DNA of 14,750 bases from Eubacterium sp. (lineage in GTDB: Bacteria > Bacillota > Clostridia > Lachnospirales > Lachnospiraceae): the NCBI GenBank assembly GCA_024697885.1, contig JAILSA010000195.1, positions 1 to 14,750 of the forward strand, read 5' to 3'. The translations under genes were made by a program, and so were the position numbers. How positions within the stretch are numbered: position 1 is the stretch's first letter; each line of letters opens with the position of its first letter. The notes beneath the pieces are model-generated. The model saw only the letters and a program-made list of their open reading frames with translations. It was not told the origin of the DNA and searched no databases. Positions 1 through 7,072 of the stretch are shown piece after piece.

Positions 1-702
1 ACCACCATGTGGATGGTCATTAGGGTTCATAACAGAACCACGTACTGTTGGGCGGATACCCATGTGACGTTTACGACCAGCTTTACCGATGTTAATCAGG
101 TTGTGCTCTGGATTTCCTACCTGTCCGATTGTTGCACGGCAGATAATTGGAACCATTCTCATCTCTCCGGATGGCATACGGATGATTGCATATTTGCCTT
201 CCTTAGCCATCAACTGAGCGCTTACACCAGCGGAACGAACCAACTGTCCGCCATGTCCTGGGTACATCTCAATGTTGTGAATCTGAGTACCTACTGGCAT
301 ATCCTTGAGCTCAAGGCAGTTACCAACGCGGATCTCAGCGTTTTCTCCGTTCATGAGAGTCTGACCAACTTTAAGTCCTACAGGTGCCAAGATGTATCTC
401 TTCTCGCCATCTGCGTAGCAAACCAATGCGATGTTTGCTGTTCTGTTTGGATCGTACTCGATAGTCTTAACTGTTGCTGGAATACCATCCTTATTTCTCT
501 TGAAATCGATAATTCTGTATTTTCTTCTAGATCCACCACCGTGATGTCTTACAGTGATTTTTCCCTGAGCGTTACGTCCTGCATGCTTCTTCAAAGAAGT
601 TGTCAGAGATTTCTCTGGCTTGTTTGTTGTGATCTCGCTGAAATCATAACCGCTCATCTGTCTTCTAGAAGGGGTATATGGGTTATATGTTTTGATTCCC
701 AT
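1..702 (-). CDS. rplB: 50S ribosomal protein L2, 3' end outside window
   Basis: Ribosomal protein L2 is a primary 23S rRNA-binding protein needed for subunit association and for the peptidyl transferase centre. The visible part is 234 residues out of about 275 usual. It begins [20 protein letters not shown] and runs to the conserved NDHPHGG stretch, which holds the family's invariant His next to the catalytic centre; the C-terminal basic tail lies beyond base 1. The start is the ATG at 700-702, preceded by the ribosome binding site AAAGGAGTG. The gene follows rplW after 36 bases in the canonical S10 operon order, so it should be co-transcribed from the promoter near 3050. Identity is certain; only the 3' end is missing. 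Confidence 0.97.
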   Translation of the reverse strand, partial: MGIKTYNPYTPSRRQMSGYDFSEITTNKPEKSLTTSLKKHAGRNAQGKITVRHHGGGSRRKYRIIDFKRNKDGIPATVKTIEYDPNRTANIALVCYADGEKRYILAPVGLKVGQTLMNGENAEIRVGNCLELKDMPVGTQIHNIEMYPGHGGQLVRSAGVSAQLMAKEGKYAIIRMPSGEMRMVPIICRATIGQVGNPEHNLINIGKAGRKRHMGIRPTVRGSVMNPNDHPHGG

Positions 703-738
703 TTACTTTACACTCCTTTCGCTATAAAAAGCTCTCTC

Positions 739-1032
739 TTATAATCCTTCAAAAATTTCAATTTCGCCTTCGGCCAAAGTAACGATAGCTTTCTTGCGCT
801 TAGCTGTCTTACCAACAACCATGCCTCTTCTACGTTTCTTTCCGTCAACGTTCATTGTGTTGACCTTAGCCACCTTTGTTCCTGGGAACATTTTCTCAAC
901 GGCTTCCTTGATCTGAGTTTTTGTTGCCTCAGTGTGCACATAGAATGTGTATTTCTGGAACTCCATACCAGACATAGATTTCTCTGTGATTACTGGCTTG
1001 GAAATAATGTCATAATACTTCAAATCTGCCAT
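739..1032 (-). CDS. rplW: 50S ribosomal protein L23
   Basis: L23 binds 23S rRNA beside the peptide exit tunnel and is the docking site for trigger factor and SRP. The 97-residue product has the typical length and the family N-terminus YYDIISKPVITEKS, followed by a basic loop (GKKRRRGMVVGKTAKRKKA, roughly residues 64-82) that contacts rRNA. The ATG overlaps the TAA of rplD by one base (TAATG), which implies translational coupling to L4. It is the fourth gene of the S10 operon. Nothing unusual was seen. Confidence 0.97.
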   Translation of the reverse strand: MADLKYYDIISKPVITEKSMSGMEFQKYTFYVHTEATKTQIKEAVEKMFPGTKVAKVNTMNVDGKKRRRGMVVGKTAKRKKAIVTLAEGEIEIFEGL

Positions 1033-1652
1033 TATGCGTACACCTCCTCGATTGCTTTTACAGCATCCTTGGTGATTACCAAGTTGTCATACTTCAAAAT
1101 GTCATAGACATTGATTGAATGATTGTACACACCTCTTGCCTCTTTCAGGTTCTTAGCAGAAAGGATTGCGTTTGTGTTATCCTCGCCTACTACTACAAGA
1201 GCCTTAGCGACATTCAGGTTGTTCAAAACTGTCTTCATCTCTTTTGTCTTTGGAGCTTCAAAATCCAAAGCGTCTACTACGAACAATTTCTTGTCGTTGA
1301 GTTTAGATGTCAAAACAGACTTAATTGCTGCTGCTTTCTCTTTCTTGTTCATCTTGAAAGAGTAATCTCTTGGAACTGGTGCGAAAACAACTCCGCCACC
1401 TTTCCACTGTGGAGCACGGATAGATCCCTGTCTTGCATGACCGGTTCCTTTCTGTCTCCAAGGTTTTCTTCCGCCACCGCGAACTTCAGAACGTGTCTTA
1501 GCCTTCTGTGTTCCCTGGCGTTTGTTAGCCAGCTGTAAAACAACTGCTCTATGAACCAAATGCTCGTTTACTGGAGCGGCAAATACGGAATCGTTCAACT
1601 CTAAAGTCTCAACTTCCTTGCCTTCCTTATTATAAACAGATACGCTTGCCAT
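1032..1652 (-). CDS. rplD: 50S ribosomal protein L4
   Basis: L4 is an early-assembly 23S rRNA-binding protein whose extended loop lines the exit tunnel. In E. coli it also represses its own S10 operon through the mRNA leader. The 206-residue product has normal length. The tunnel loop is visible as KPWRQKGTGHARQGSIRAPQ (about residues 63-82) followed by a glycine-rich WKGGGVVFAP segment. The start ATG at 1652 has a good upstream AGGAGGACG site and lies 25 bases after rplC. Whether L4 regulates this operon cannot be seen, but a long structured leader precedes rpsJ, which makes autoregulation plausible (inference). Confidence 0.97.
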   Translation of the reverse strand: MASVSVYNKEGKEVETLELNDSVFAAPVNEHLVHRAVVLQLANKRQGTQKAKTRSEVRGGGRKPWRQKGTGHARQGSIRAPQWKGGGVVFAPVPRDYSFKMNKKEKAAAIKSVLTSKLNDKKLFVVDALDFEAPKTKEMKTVLNNLNVAKALVVVGEDNTNAILSAKNLKEARGVYNHSINVYDILKYDNLVITKDAVKAIEEVYA

Positions 1653-1677
1653 CTGTGTCGTCCTCCTTTCCGAAAAG

Positions 1678-2307
1678 TTATGCCTTAACGGATTCTTTAA
1701 TAATTACTGTTGATTTCTTAGGTCCTGGTACTGCACCCTTAACCAAGAGAAGATTGTTCTCAGCATCTACGCGTACAACCTCAAGGTTCTGGATTGTAAC
1801 TTTCTCAGCACCCATCTGACCAGGCATTTTCTTGCCTTTGAAAACCTTGCTAGGATCTGACGCAGAACCGTTAGAACCTGCATGTCTATGGAATTTGGAG
1901 CCGTGACCCATTGGTCCGCGAGACTGTCCGTGACGCTTAATAGCACCCTGGAATCCATGTCCCTTTGTCTTTGCGGTAACATCAATCTTGTCACCAGCTT
2001 CAAAGATGTCTGCTTTAATTTCCTGGCCCAACTCGTACTCTGCAGCGTTCTCGAATTTGAACTCTGTCAAGAATCTCTTGTTCTCAACACCTGCTTTTGC
2101 CAAGTGACCTTTTACCGGTTTGTTCACGAGTTTCTCGCGAGTGTCGCCGAATGCAACCTGTACTGCCTCATATCCATCGTTCTCTACAGTTTTGATCTGA
2201 GAAACGAATACTGGACCAGCCTGCAGCACTGTTACTGGTGTCAAAACACCGTCTTCGTTGAAAATCTGAGTCATTCCAACTTTTGTAGCTACGATAGCCT
2301 TTTTCAT
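1678..2307 (-). CDS. rplC: 50S ribosomal protein L3
   Basis: L3 is one of the proteins that nucleate 50S assembly; an extended branch reaches the peptidyl transferase centre. The 209-residue product starts [20 protein letters not shown] and contains the conserved branch sequence [20 protein letters not shown] (near residues 128-147) and [19 protein letters not shown], all diagnostic of bacterial L3. The ATG at 2307 is preceded by TTTAGGAGGAAAAAAC, a strong ribosome binding site. The gap to rpsJ upstream (122 bases) is long for this operon and contains inverted repeats, annotated separately. Confidence 0.97.
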   Translation of the reverse strand: MKKAIVATKVGMTQIFNEDGVLTPVTVLQAGPVFVSQIKTVENDGYEAVQVAFGDTREKLVNKPVKGHLAKAGVENKRFLTEFKFENAAEYELGQEIKADIFEAGDKIDVTAKTKGHGFQGAIKRHGQSRGPMGHGSKFHRHAGSNGSASDPSKVFKGKKMPGQMGAEKVTIQNLEVVRVDAENNLLLVKGAVPGPKKSTVIIKESVKA

Positions 2308-2429
2308 TGTTTTTTCCTCCTAAATATTCTACAGCGGATCACTTCTTATTATAGTTGTAAGTGATCATCCTAGATGGTTACTGCCTGTCCTGAACCGTAG
2401 ACCTCATCATAACCAAACCATCAAAATTC
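2308..2429 (-). other. Structured rpsJ-rplC intercistronic region
   Basis: This 122-base gap in an otherwise tight operon holds two clear inverted repeats. GATGGTT/AACCATC pairs 2373-2379 with 2416-2422; an alternative TGGTTA/TAACCA pairs 2375-2380 with 2410-2415. GATCACTT/AAGTGATC pairs 2337-2344 with 2359-2366 around a 14-base AT-rich loop. The second hairpin lies about 20 bases upstream of the rplC ribosome binding site. There is no U-run after it, so it is not an intrinsic terminator. A binding site for a ribosomal protein or an RNA-processing site is possible (inference). No ORF is present. Confidence 0.45.
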
Positions 2430-2747
2430 TTATTTCATCATTTTGATATCAATTGCAACGCCAGCAGGCAATTCCAATCTGGAAAGTGCATCTACTGTCT
2501 TCTGAGATGGTGTCAATACATCGATCAATCTCTTGTGAGTTCTCTGCTCGAACTGCTCACGGGAGTCTTTGTACTTATGTACCGCTCTAAGAATGGTAAC
2601 AACCTCTTTCTTAGTAGGCAGTGGCACAGGCCCACTAACCTTTGCTCCGTTTTTCTTTACAGTTTCAATAAGTTTAGAAGCTGCAAAGTCGATCAACTGA
2701 TGATCGTACGCCTTCAAAATAATTCTCATTTTCTGTTGACTTGCCAT
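2430..2747 (-). CDS. rpsJ: 30S ribosomal protein S10
   Basis: S10 is a 30S head protein and, as NusE, a partner in antitermination complexes. The 105-residue product is of standard length and carries recognisable family sequence: [20 protein letters not shown] near the N-terminus, the [19 protein letters not shown] segment, and the loop [19 protein letters not shown]. The start ATG at 2747 follows AAAAGGAGGCGG with about 8 bases spacing. It is the first structural gene of the S10 operon and follows a long untranslated leader with its own promoter. Confidence 0.97.
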   Translation of the reverse strand: MASQQKMRIILKAYDHQLIDFAASKLIETVKKNGAKVSGPVPLPTKKEVVTILRAVHKYKDSREQFEQRTHKRLIDVLTPSQKTVDALSRLELPAGVAIDIKMMK

Positions 2748-3028
2748 AAAAATAGCCGCCTCCTTTTCGTACTTTTTTGATTAGTACGACAAGTGGTGAC
2801 TGTACACTCATCCGTGTGTGTCCTATCGGTTCATTATAAATACCTCCTGTCCGGAGGTTCGACTCACACGTTTATCTGCTCTAGGGCAGAAAGTATGTTA
2901 CTGTACAGTGACTTGCCGTCAGGTTTCTCGACCGAAAATGCTGATCTCCGGTCTCTTGACATTCGCTCCACGGAAAACCCACCAAAACCGGTGGCAACCT
3001 CACGCTTCTTCGCTATCATGTCACAGCA
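2748..3028 (-). promoter_or_regulatory. Structured 5' leader of the S10 operon
   Basis: About 280 bases separate the predicted transcription start (near 3028) from rpsJ, with no substantial gene. On the transcript several paired elements are visible. TGACAT/ATGTCA (3018-3023 with 2957-2962) closes a domain holding the hairpin CCACC/GGTGG (2990-2994 with 2979-2983). GACCG/CGGTC pairs 2949-2953 with 2930-2934. A long-range helix pairs 2902-2912 with 2796-2806 (10 of 11 positions) and encloses CGTGTG/CACACG (2865-2870 with 2813-2818) and ACCTCC/GGAGGT (2853-2858 with 2842-2847). This nested layout is what a ribosomal-protein leader RNA would look like. S10 leaders bound by L4 are established in E. 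coli; the ligand here is unknown. Confidence 0.7.
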
Positions 3029-3034
3029 ATTAGT

Positions 3035-3063
3035 AGTCTAACATAAAAAAATACATAATGCAA
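3035..3063 (-). promoter_or_regulatory. S10 operon promoter (sigma-A type)
   Basis: On the minus strand a -35 TTGCAT (3058-3063) and a -10 TAGACT (3035-3040) are separated by 17 bases of AT-rich DNA. It lies just downstream of the terminator of the preceding unit and would start the S10 leader near 3028. The elements are 4/6 matches each with ideal spacing. Confidence 0.65.
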
Positions 3064-3099
3064 GTACTTTTTTATATTTCTTTTTGGGCCCCTCAAAAC

Positions 3100-3130
3100 A
3101 AAAAAAAGCCCCGGCCAAAAAGCCGAGGCT
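3100..3130 (-). terminator. Intrinsic terminator of the GH3-purF-purB-methyltransferase unit
   Basis: On the minus strand AGCCTCGGC (3122-3130) pairs with GCCGGGGCT (3107-3115) around a six-base loop, with one G-T wobble, followed by a run of T (3100-3106). It starts 8 bases after the methyltransferase stop codon and separates that unit from the S10 promoter. Confidence 0.9.
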
Positions 3131-3138
3131 CATGTTCT

Positions 3139-4056
3139 CTATTCCATGAAAAATCTTCCGGATGCCCCGCAGGGAAGCACCAGGTTCCCTCTGGACAGGG
3201 GAAGACCTATTTCCTCTGAGGCCACCTGAGCCTCTGGATAACGGTCCAGGTATTTTTTCATTTCTATATTTAATAAGTAGGAAAGGACTGCAGGCTGCAA
3301 TCCTGTGGTGTAGGAATTGATTAGGAAAAAGAGGGGCTTGTCGTTTAAAATCTTGACGCAGGACTTCACCAGTCCGTGAATGCAGTCCTCGATTTTCCAG
3401 ATTTCTCCCTTGGGGCCTCTTCCATAGGAAGGGGGATCCATAATAATGGCATCATAGTGGTTGCCCCGGCGGATTTCTCTCTCCACGAACTTGCCGCAGT
3501 CATCCACCAACCAGCGGATTGGGGCCTGGCCTAGTCCTGAGGACTGGGCATTTTCCTTGGCCCAGGTCACCATGCCCTTAGAGGCGTCCACGTGGGTCAC
3601 ATGGGCTCCCGCCTTGGCGCAGGCCACAGTGGCTCCACCTGTATAGGCAAAAAGATTCAAAACCTTGATTTCCCTAGATGGGTCTGCTTCCTTGGCCCCG
3701 GCAATGAGCTTGGAGGCCCAGTCCCAATTCACTGCCTGCTCCGGAAAGAGGCCTGTGTGCTTGAAACTAAAGGGCTTGAGGTTGAATTTCAACTGGTTTT
3801 GTCCCTCTGGGAGTCCGCCTAACTTGTAGGTGATCTGCCACTGCTCTGGCAGGTCAAAAAACTCCCACTGGCCGCCGCCCTTGTTGCTGCGGTGGTAGTG
3901 GCCGTTTTTCCTTTTCCACTCCGGCGCGCTGTGAGGGGTGTCCCAAATCACCTGGGGATCTGGACGAACTAAAATGTAATCTCCCCATCGCTCTAATTTT
4001 TCCCCGGAGGAGGTGTCAATCACCTCATAATCCTTCCATCCATCTGCAATCCACAT
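3139..4056 (-). CDS. Class I SAM-dependent methyltransferase, RlmI/RlmK-like (COG1092 type)
   Basis: Predicted to transfer a methyl group from S-adenosylmethionine, probably to a 23S rRNA base, by resemblance to the COG1092 family; the exact target cannot be told. The 305-residue protein has SAM-binding motif I VLNLFAYTGGATVACAKAG (about residues 132-150, with T139-G140-G141), motif II HVDASKGMV, and motif IV MDPPSYGRG, with D207-P-P-S-Y as the family's catalytic-pocket signature. It lacks the N-terminal PUA domain of E. coli RlmI, which fits its shorter length. It starts at ATG 4056, 16 bases after purB, with GAGGAT as ribosome binding site, and is the last gene of the unit before the terminator at 3100-3130. 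Cytoplasmic; no membrane segments. Confidence 0.88.
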   Translation of the reverse strand: MWIADGWKDYEVIDTSSGEKLERWGDYILVRPDPQVIWDTPHSAPEWKRKNGHYHRSNKGGGQWEFFDLPEQWQITYKLGGLPEGQNQLKFNLKPFSFKHTGLFPEQAVNWDWASKLIAGAKEADPSREIKVLNLFAYTGGATVACAKAGAHVTHVDASKGMVTWAKENAQSSGLGQAPIRWLVDDCGKFVEREIRRGNHYDAIIMDPPSYGRGPKGEIWKIEDCIHGLVKSCVKILNDKPLFFLINSYTTGLQPAVLSYLLNIEMKKYLDRYPEAQVASEEIGLPLSRGNLVLPCGASGRFFME

Positions 4057-4072
4057 AGAAAATCCTCATTTA

Positions 4073-5527
4073 TTATACATTAATCTCAGCTGTCATTCCC
4101 AAGTACTCCTTGTTGGCCTCAAGCACTGGGTTTACAAACTCTTCTACAAATTCTTTTACCTGACTTGGAGCGCGTCCCACATAACGGGATGGGTCCATGG
4201 TCTTTTGCAACTCTTCCAATGTCATTGGGAAGGCCTCGTCTGCTGCAATCAGCTCCAGAAGGTTGTTGTCTAGCCCCTTCTGTTTTACATTGGCGCCTGC
4301 CTGCATGGAGAGCTCGCGAATCTTCTCGTGAAGCTCCTGACGGTTGCCACCTGCTTTTACGGCATCCATCATAATATTCTCTGTTGCCATAAATGGAAGC
4401 TCGGACATGAGACGCTTGGTGATTACCTTGTCATATACTACCAAACCATCTGCCACGTTCATAAAGAGGTCCAAAATTCCATCGATTGCCAAAAATCCCT
4501 CTGCTACGCTGAGTCTCTTGTTGGCTGAGTCATCCAGAGTTCTCTCAAACCACTGGGTAGCGGATGTGATGGCTGGGTTGAGGGCATCGATCATGACATA
4601 GCGTGCCAGGGATGCGATTCTCTCAGATCTCATTGGGTTTCTCTTATAAGCCATGGCGGATGAACCGATCTGACTCTTCTCAAATGGCTCCTCCACTTCC
4701 TTCAGGTGCTGAAGAAGGCGGATGTCGTTGGAGAACTTGTGGGCGCTGGCTGCAATTCCTGCCAAAACATTTACCACTCTGGTGTCCAATTTTCTAGAAT
4801 AGGTCTGACCAGATACCGGGAAGCATGCGTCAAATCCCATTTTCTTGGCAATTAACTTGTCCGCTTCCTTACACTTGGACTCGTCTCCATCAAAGAGTTC
4901 AAGGAAGCTGGCCTGAGTTCCAGTGGTTCCCTTGGAGCCAAGGAGTTTCATATGATCCAGTGTGTGGTCAAGGTCTTCTAAGTCCATAAGGAGTTCCTGA
5001 ATCCAGAGGGTAGCGCGCTTACCAAGGGTGGTAGGCTGAGCTGGCTGGAAGTGGGTAAATGCCAGGGTAGGAAGGTCCTTGTATTCCATGGCAAACTTGG
5101 AGAGAATGCTAATTACATTCACCAATTTTTTCTTTACCAGCTTAAGTCCCTCTGTCATGATGATCACGTCTGTGTTATCTCCTACATAACAGGAAGTGGC
5201 ACCCAAGTGAATGATGCCTGCAGCCTTTGGACACTGCTTGCCGTAGGCATAAACATGACTCATAACATCGTGACGAACCTCTTTTTCTCTGGCCTTTGCC
5301 ACATCGTAATTAATGTCATCCATGTGAGCCTTGAGCTCTGCAATCTGCTCGTCTGTGATACGAGGATTTCCCTCAGCATCCTTCAGTCCCAGCTCCTGCT
5401 CGGTCTCAGCCAGGGCGATCCAAAGTCTTCTCCAGGTACGGAATTTCATATCTGGGGAAAAAATGAACTGCATCTCTTTGCTGGCATAGCGCTCTGACAA
5501 TGGGCTTACATAATTATCTGTACTCAT
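4073..5527 (-). CDS. purB: Adenylosuccinate lyase
   Basis: PurB catalyses two fumarate-releasing steps in purine synthesis: SAICAR to AICAR, and adenylosuccinate to AMP. The 484-residue product matches the longer type of bacterial PurB. The fumarase/ASL superfamily signature is GSSAMAYKRNPM (about residues 288-299), which includes the mobile-loop serines S289-S290, one of which is the expected catalytic base. Conserved upstream blocks are TSCYVGDNTD and THFQPAQPTTLGKR. The start ATG at 5527 has GAAAGGA upstream. It follows purF by 69 bases, placing two steps of the same pathway side by side. No purine riboswitch or PurBox was recognised before either gene. Confidence 0.96.
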   Translation of the reverse strand: MSTDNYVSPLSERYASKEMQFIFSPDMKFRTWRRLWIALAETEQELGLKDAEGNPRITDEQIAELKAHMDDINYDVAKAREKEVRHDVMSHVYAYGKQCPKAAGIIHLGATSCYVGDNTDVIIMTEGLKLVKKKLVNVISILSKFAMEYKDLPTLAFTHFQPAQPTTLGKRATLWIQELLMDLEDLDHTLDHMKLLGSKGTTGTQASFLELFDGDESKCKEADKLIAKKMGFDACFPVSGQTYSRKLDTRVVNVLAGIAASAHKFSNDIRLLQHLKEVEEPFEKSQIGSSAMAYKRNPMRSERIASLARYVMIDALNPAITSATQWFERTLDDSANKRLSVAEGFLAIDGILDLFMNVADGLVVYDKVITKRLMSELPFMATENIMMDAVKAGGNRQELHEKIRELSMQAGANVKQKGLDNNLLELIAADEAFPMTLEELQKTMDPSRYVGRAPSQVKEFVEEFVNPVLEANKEYLGMTAEINV

Positions 5528-5596
5528 ATTACTAATCCTTTCTTCTTATATAAATGGTTTTCTACATATCTATAGCAAAATCCGACCAGGTCAGAT

Positions 5597-7033
5597 TTAG
5601 GCATCAAATTCTCCGCGGATGTCCTCTGTCGGTGGGTCCACAGGATAATTTCCTGAGAAGCAGGCATCGCAGTAGCCCGTCTCTCCCTCAATGAGCTCTG
5701 GCAGCCTCTTCCCGTCAAGATATCCCAGGGAGTCTGCCCCGATCAGCTGGCAAATCTGGTCCACTGTGTGGTCGTGGGCAATCAGCTGGTCACAGCTTGG
5801 CACATCCGTTCCAAAATAGCAAGGATACAAAAATGGAGGGGAACTGATTCTCACATGAACCTCTGTAGCTCCTGCATCCTTTAGCATTTGTACAATCAGA
5901 CCACTGGTGGTTCCTCGCACGATGGAATCGTCCACCATAACTACCCTTTTGCCCTTGACTACCTCTGACAGGGCATTGAGCTTGATGTTGACACTGCTCT
6001 CTCTGGCCGTCTGCTTTGGCTTAATAAAGGTTCGACCCACATAGGTGTTTTTGATAAAACCGACCCCGTAAGGAATCCCTGACTCCAGGGCAAATCCCAT
6101 GGCCGCCGCATTTCCAGAATCCGGCACTCCAATTACAATATCCGCCTCTGCCGGGTGCATCTGGGCCAAAATTTTTCCTGCCATAATGCGGGAGTTGTAG
6201 ACGCTGACTCCGTCTAGGTGGCTGTCAGGTCTGGCAAAATAAATGTACTCAAAAATACATCTGGCCGGTTTTACAGTGCACATGGACTCGTCAGAGCTAA
6301 TGCCGTTTTTGTCTAACATTACAATCTCTCCCGGTTTAACATCGCGCACAAACTCGGCTCCCACTGCATCCAGGGCACAGGTCTCGCTGGCAAGGAGGTA
6401 GGCATTGTCTCTTTTTCCAATGACCAGAGGTCTGAATCCATAAGGGTCTCTGGCGCCAATAAGCTTGCGGGGACTAGAAATCACCAGGGAGTAGGCTCCC
6501 TTTAACTTCTTCATGGCATTTTTTACCGCGTCCTCCACGCTGCCTACATTGAGTCGCTCTCTGGCAATCAGGTAAGCAATCACCTCGGTGTCGATGGTGG
6601 TCTGGAAAATAGCTCCTGTGTACTCTAACTCCCTGTGAAGTTCTGGGGCATTGACAAGATTTCCGTTGTGGGCAAGCATCAAAATTCCCTTGACATAGTT
6701 TAACACCAGGGGCTGAACGTTCTGGGAGTTGTTGGCTCCTGTGGTGGAATAACGAACATGTCCCACACCGATATTGCCCTTTAGTTTCTCCAAATTATCT
6801 GCGTCAAAGACCTCATTTACCAGTCCCTGACCCTTGGAAACCATTACCTGTCCCTTAGGGCCCTCTGTGTCGCTGACGGCAATACCACAGCTCTCCTGTC
6901 CCCTGTGCTGCAGGGCAAAAAGTCCATAATAAATCGTTGAGGCCACATCGCCTCCGTCCAAATCATAAACACCAAAAACACCGCACTCCTCGTGCAACCC
7001 GTCTGAATAAAACTCTTCTGTCTGACTACTCAT
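5597..7033 (-). CDS. purF: Amidophosphoribosyltransferase (Fe-S, propeptide type)
   Basis: PurF makes 5-phosphoribosylamine from PRPP and glutamine, the committed step of purine synthesis. The 478-residue protein has a 16-residue propeptide, then Cys17 (EECGVFGVYD) as the Ntn-type glutaminase nucleophile, with GHVRYSTTG and LAHNGNLVN blocks in the glutaminase half. The C-terminal half is a phosphoribosyltransferase with the PRPP loop VMVDDSIVRGTTS (D368-D369). Cysteines 259, 405, 455 and 458 have the spacing expected for the structural [4Fe-4S] cluster of the Bacillus-type enzyme, so it is probably oxygen-sensitive. The start ATG at 7033 follows AGGAGGGCAAG. It lies between the GH3 lipoprotein gene and purB in one apparent operon. 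Confidence 0.97.
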   Translation of the reverse strand: MSSQTEEFYSDGLHEECGVFGVYDLDGGDVASTIYYGLFALQHRGQESCGIAVSDTEGPKGQVMVSKGQGLVNEVFDADNLEKLKGNIGVGHVRYSTTGANNSQNVQPLVLNYVKGILMLAHNGNLVNAPELHRELEYTGAIFQTTIDTEVIAYLIARERLNVGSVEDAVKNAMKKLKGAYSLVISSPRKLIGARDPYGFRPLVIGKRDNAYLLASETCALDAVGAEFVRDVKPGEIVMLDKNGISSDESMCTVKPARCIFEYIYFARPDSHLDGVSVYNSRIMAGKILAQMHPAEADIVIGVPDSGNAAAMGFALESGIPYGVGFIKNTYVGRTFIKPKQTARESSVNIKLNALSEVVKGKRVVMVDDSIVRGTTSGLIVQMLKDAGATEVHVRISSPPFLYPCYFGTDVPSCDQLIAHDHTVDQICQLIGADSLGYLDGKRLPELIEGETGYCDACFSGNYPVDPPTEDIRGEFDA

Positions 7034-7072
7034 CTTGCCCTCCTATGCTTTCTTCACCTTGGTCTGTCTCAT

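Noticed and set aside
7..744. Open frame of 245 codons on the plus strand
   Set aside because: It lies antisense to rplB, has low-complexity Ser/Cys/Leu composition and no ribosome binding site. It is a shadow of the L2 gene.
2351..2356. ATTATA on the plus strand (TATAAT on minus) in the rpsJ-rplC gap as an rplC promoter
   Set aside because: It is the loop of the GATCACTT hairpin, and no -35-like element is found at the proper distance.
2833..2838. Perfect TATAAT on the minus strand inside the S10 leader as a second promoter
   Set aside because: No acceptable -35 hexamer lies 16-18 bases upstream and there is no extended -10 TGn. The bases are better explained as the spacer between the Shine-Dalgarno sequence and the mini-ORF.
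5577..5595. Weak hairpin TCTGACC/GGTCGGA followed by TTTT just after purF as a terminator or attenuator
   Set aside because: The stem is about six pairs with a wobble and a very tight loop, and only four T follow. It is too weak to annotate as a terminator between purF and purB.
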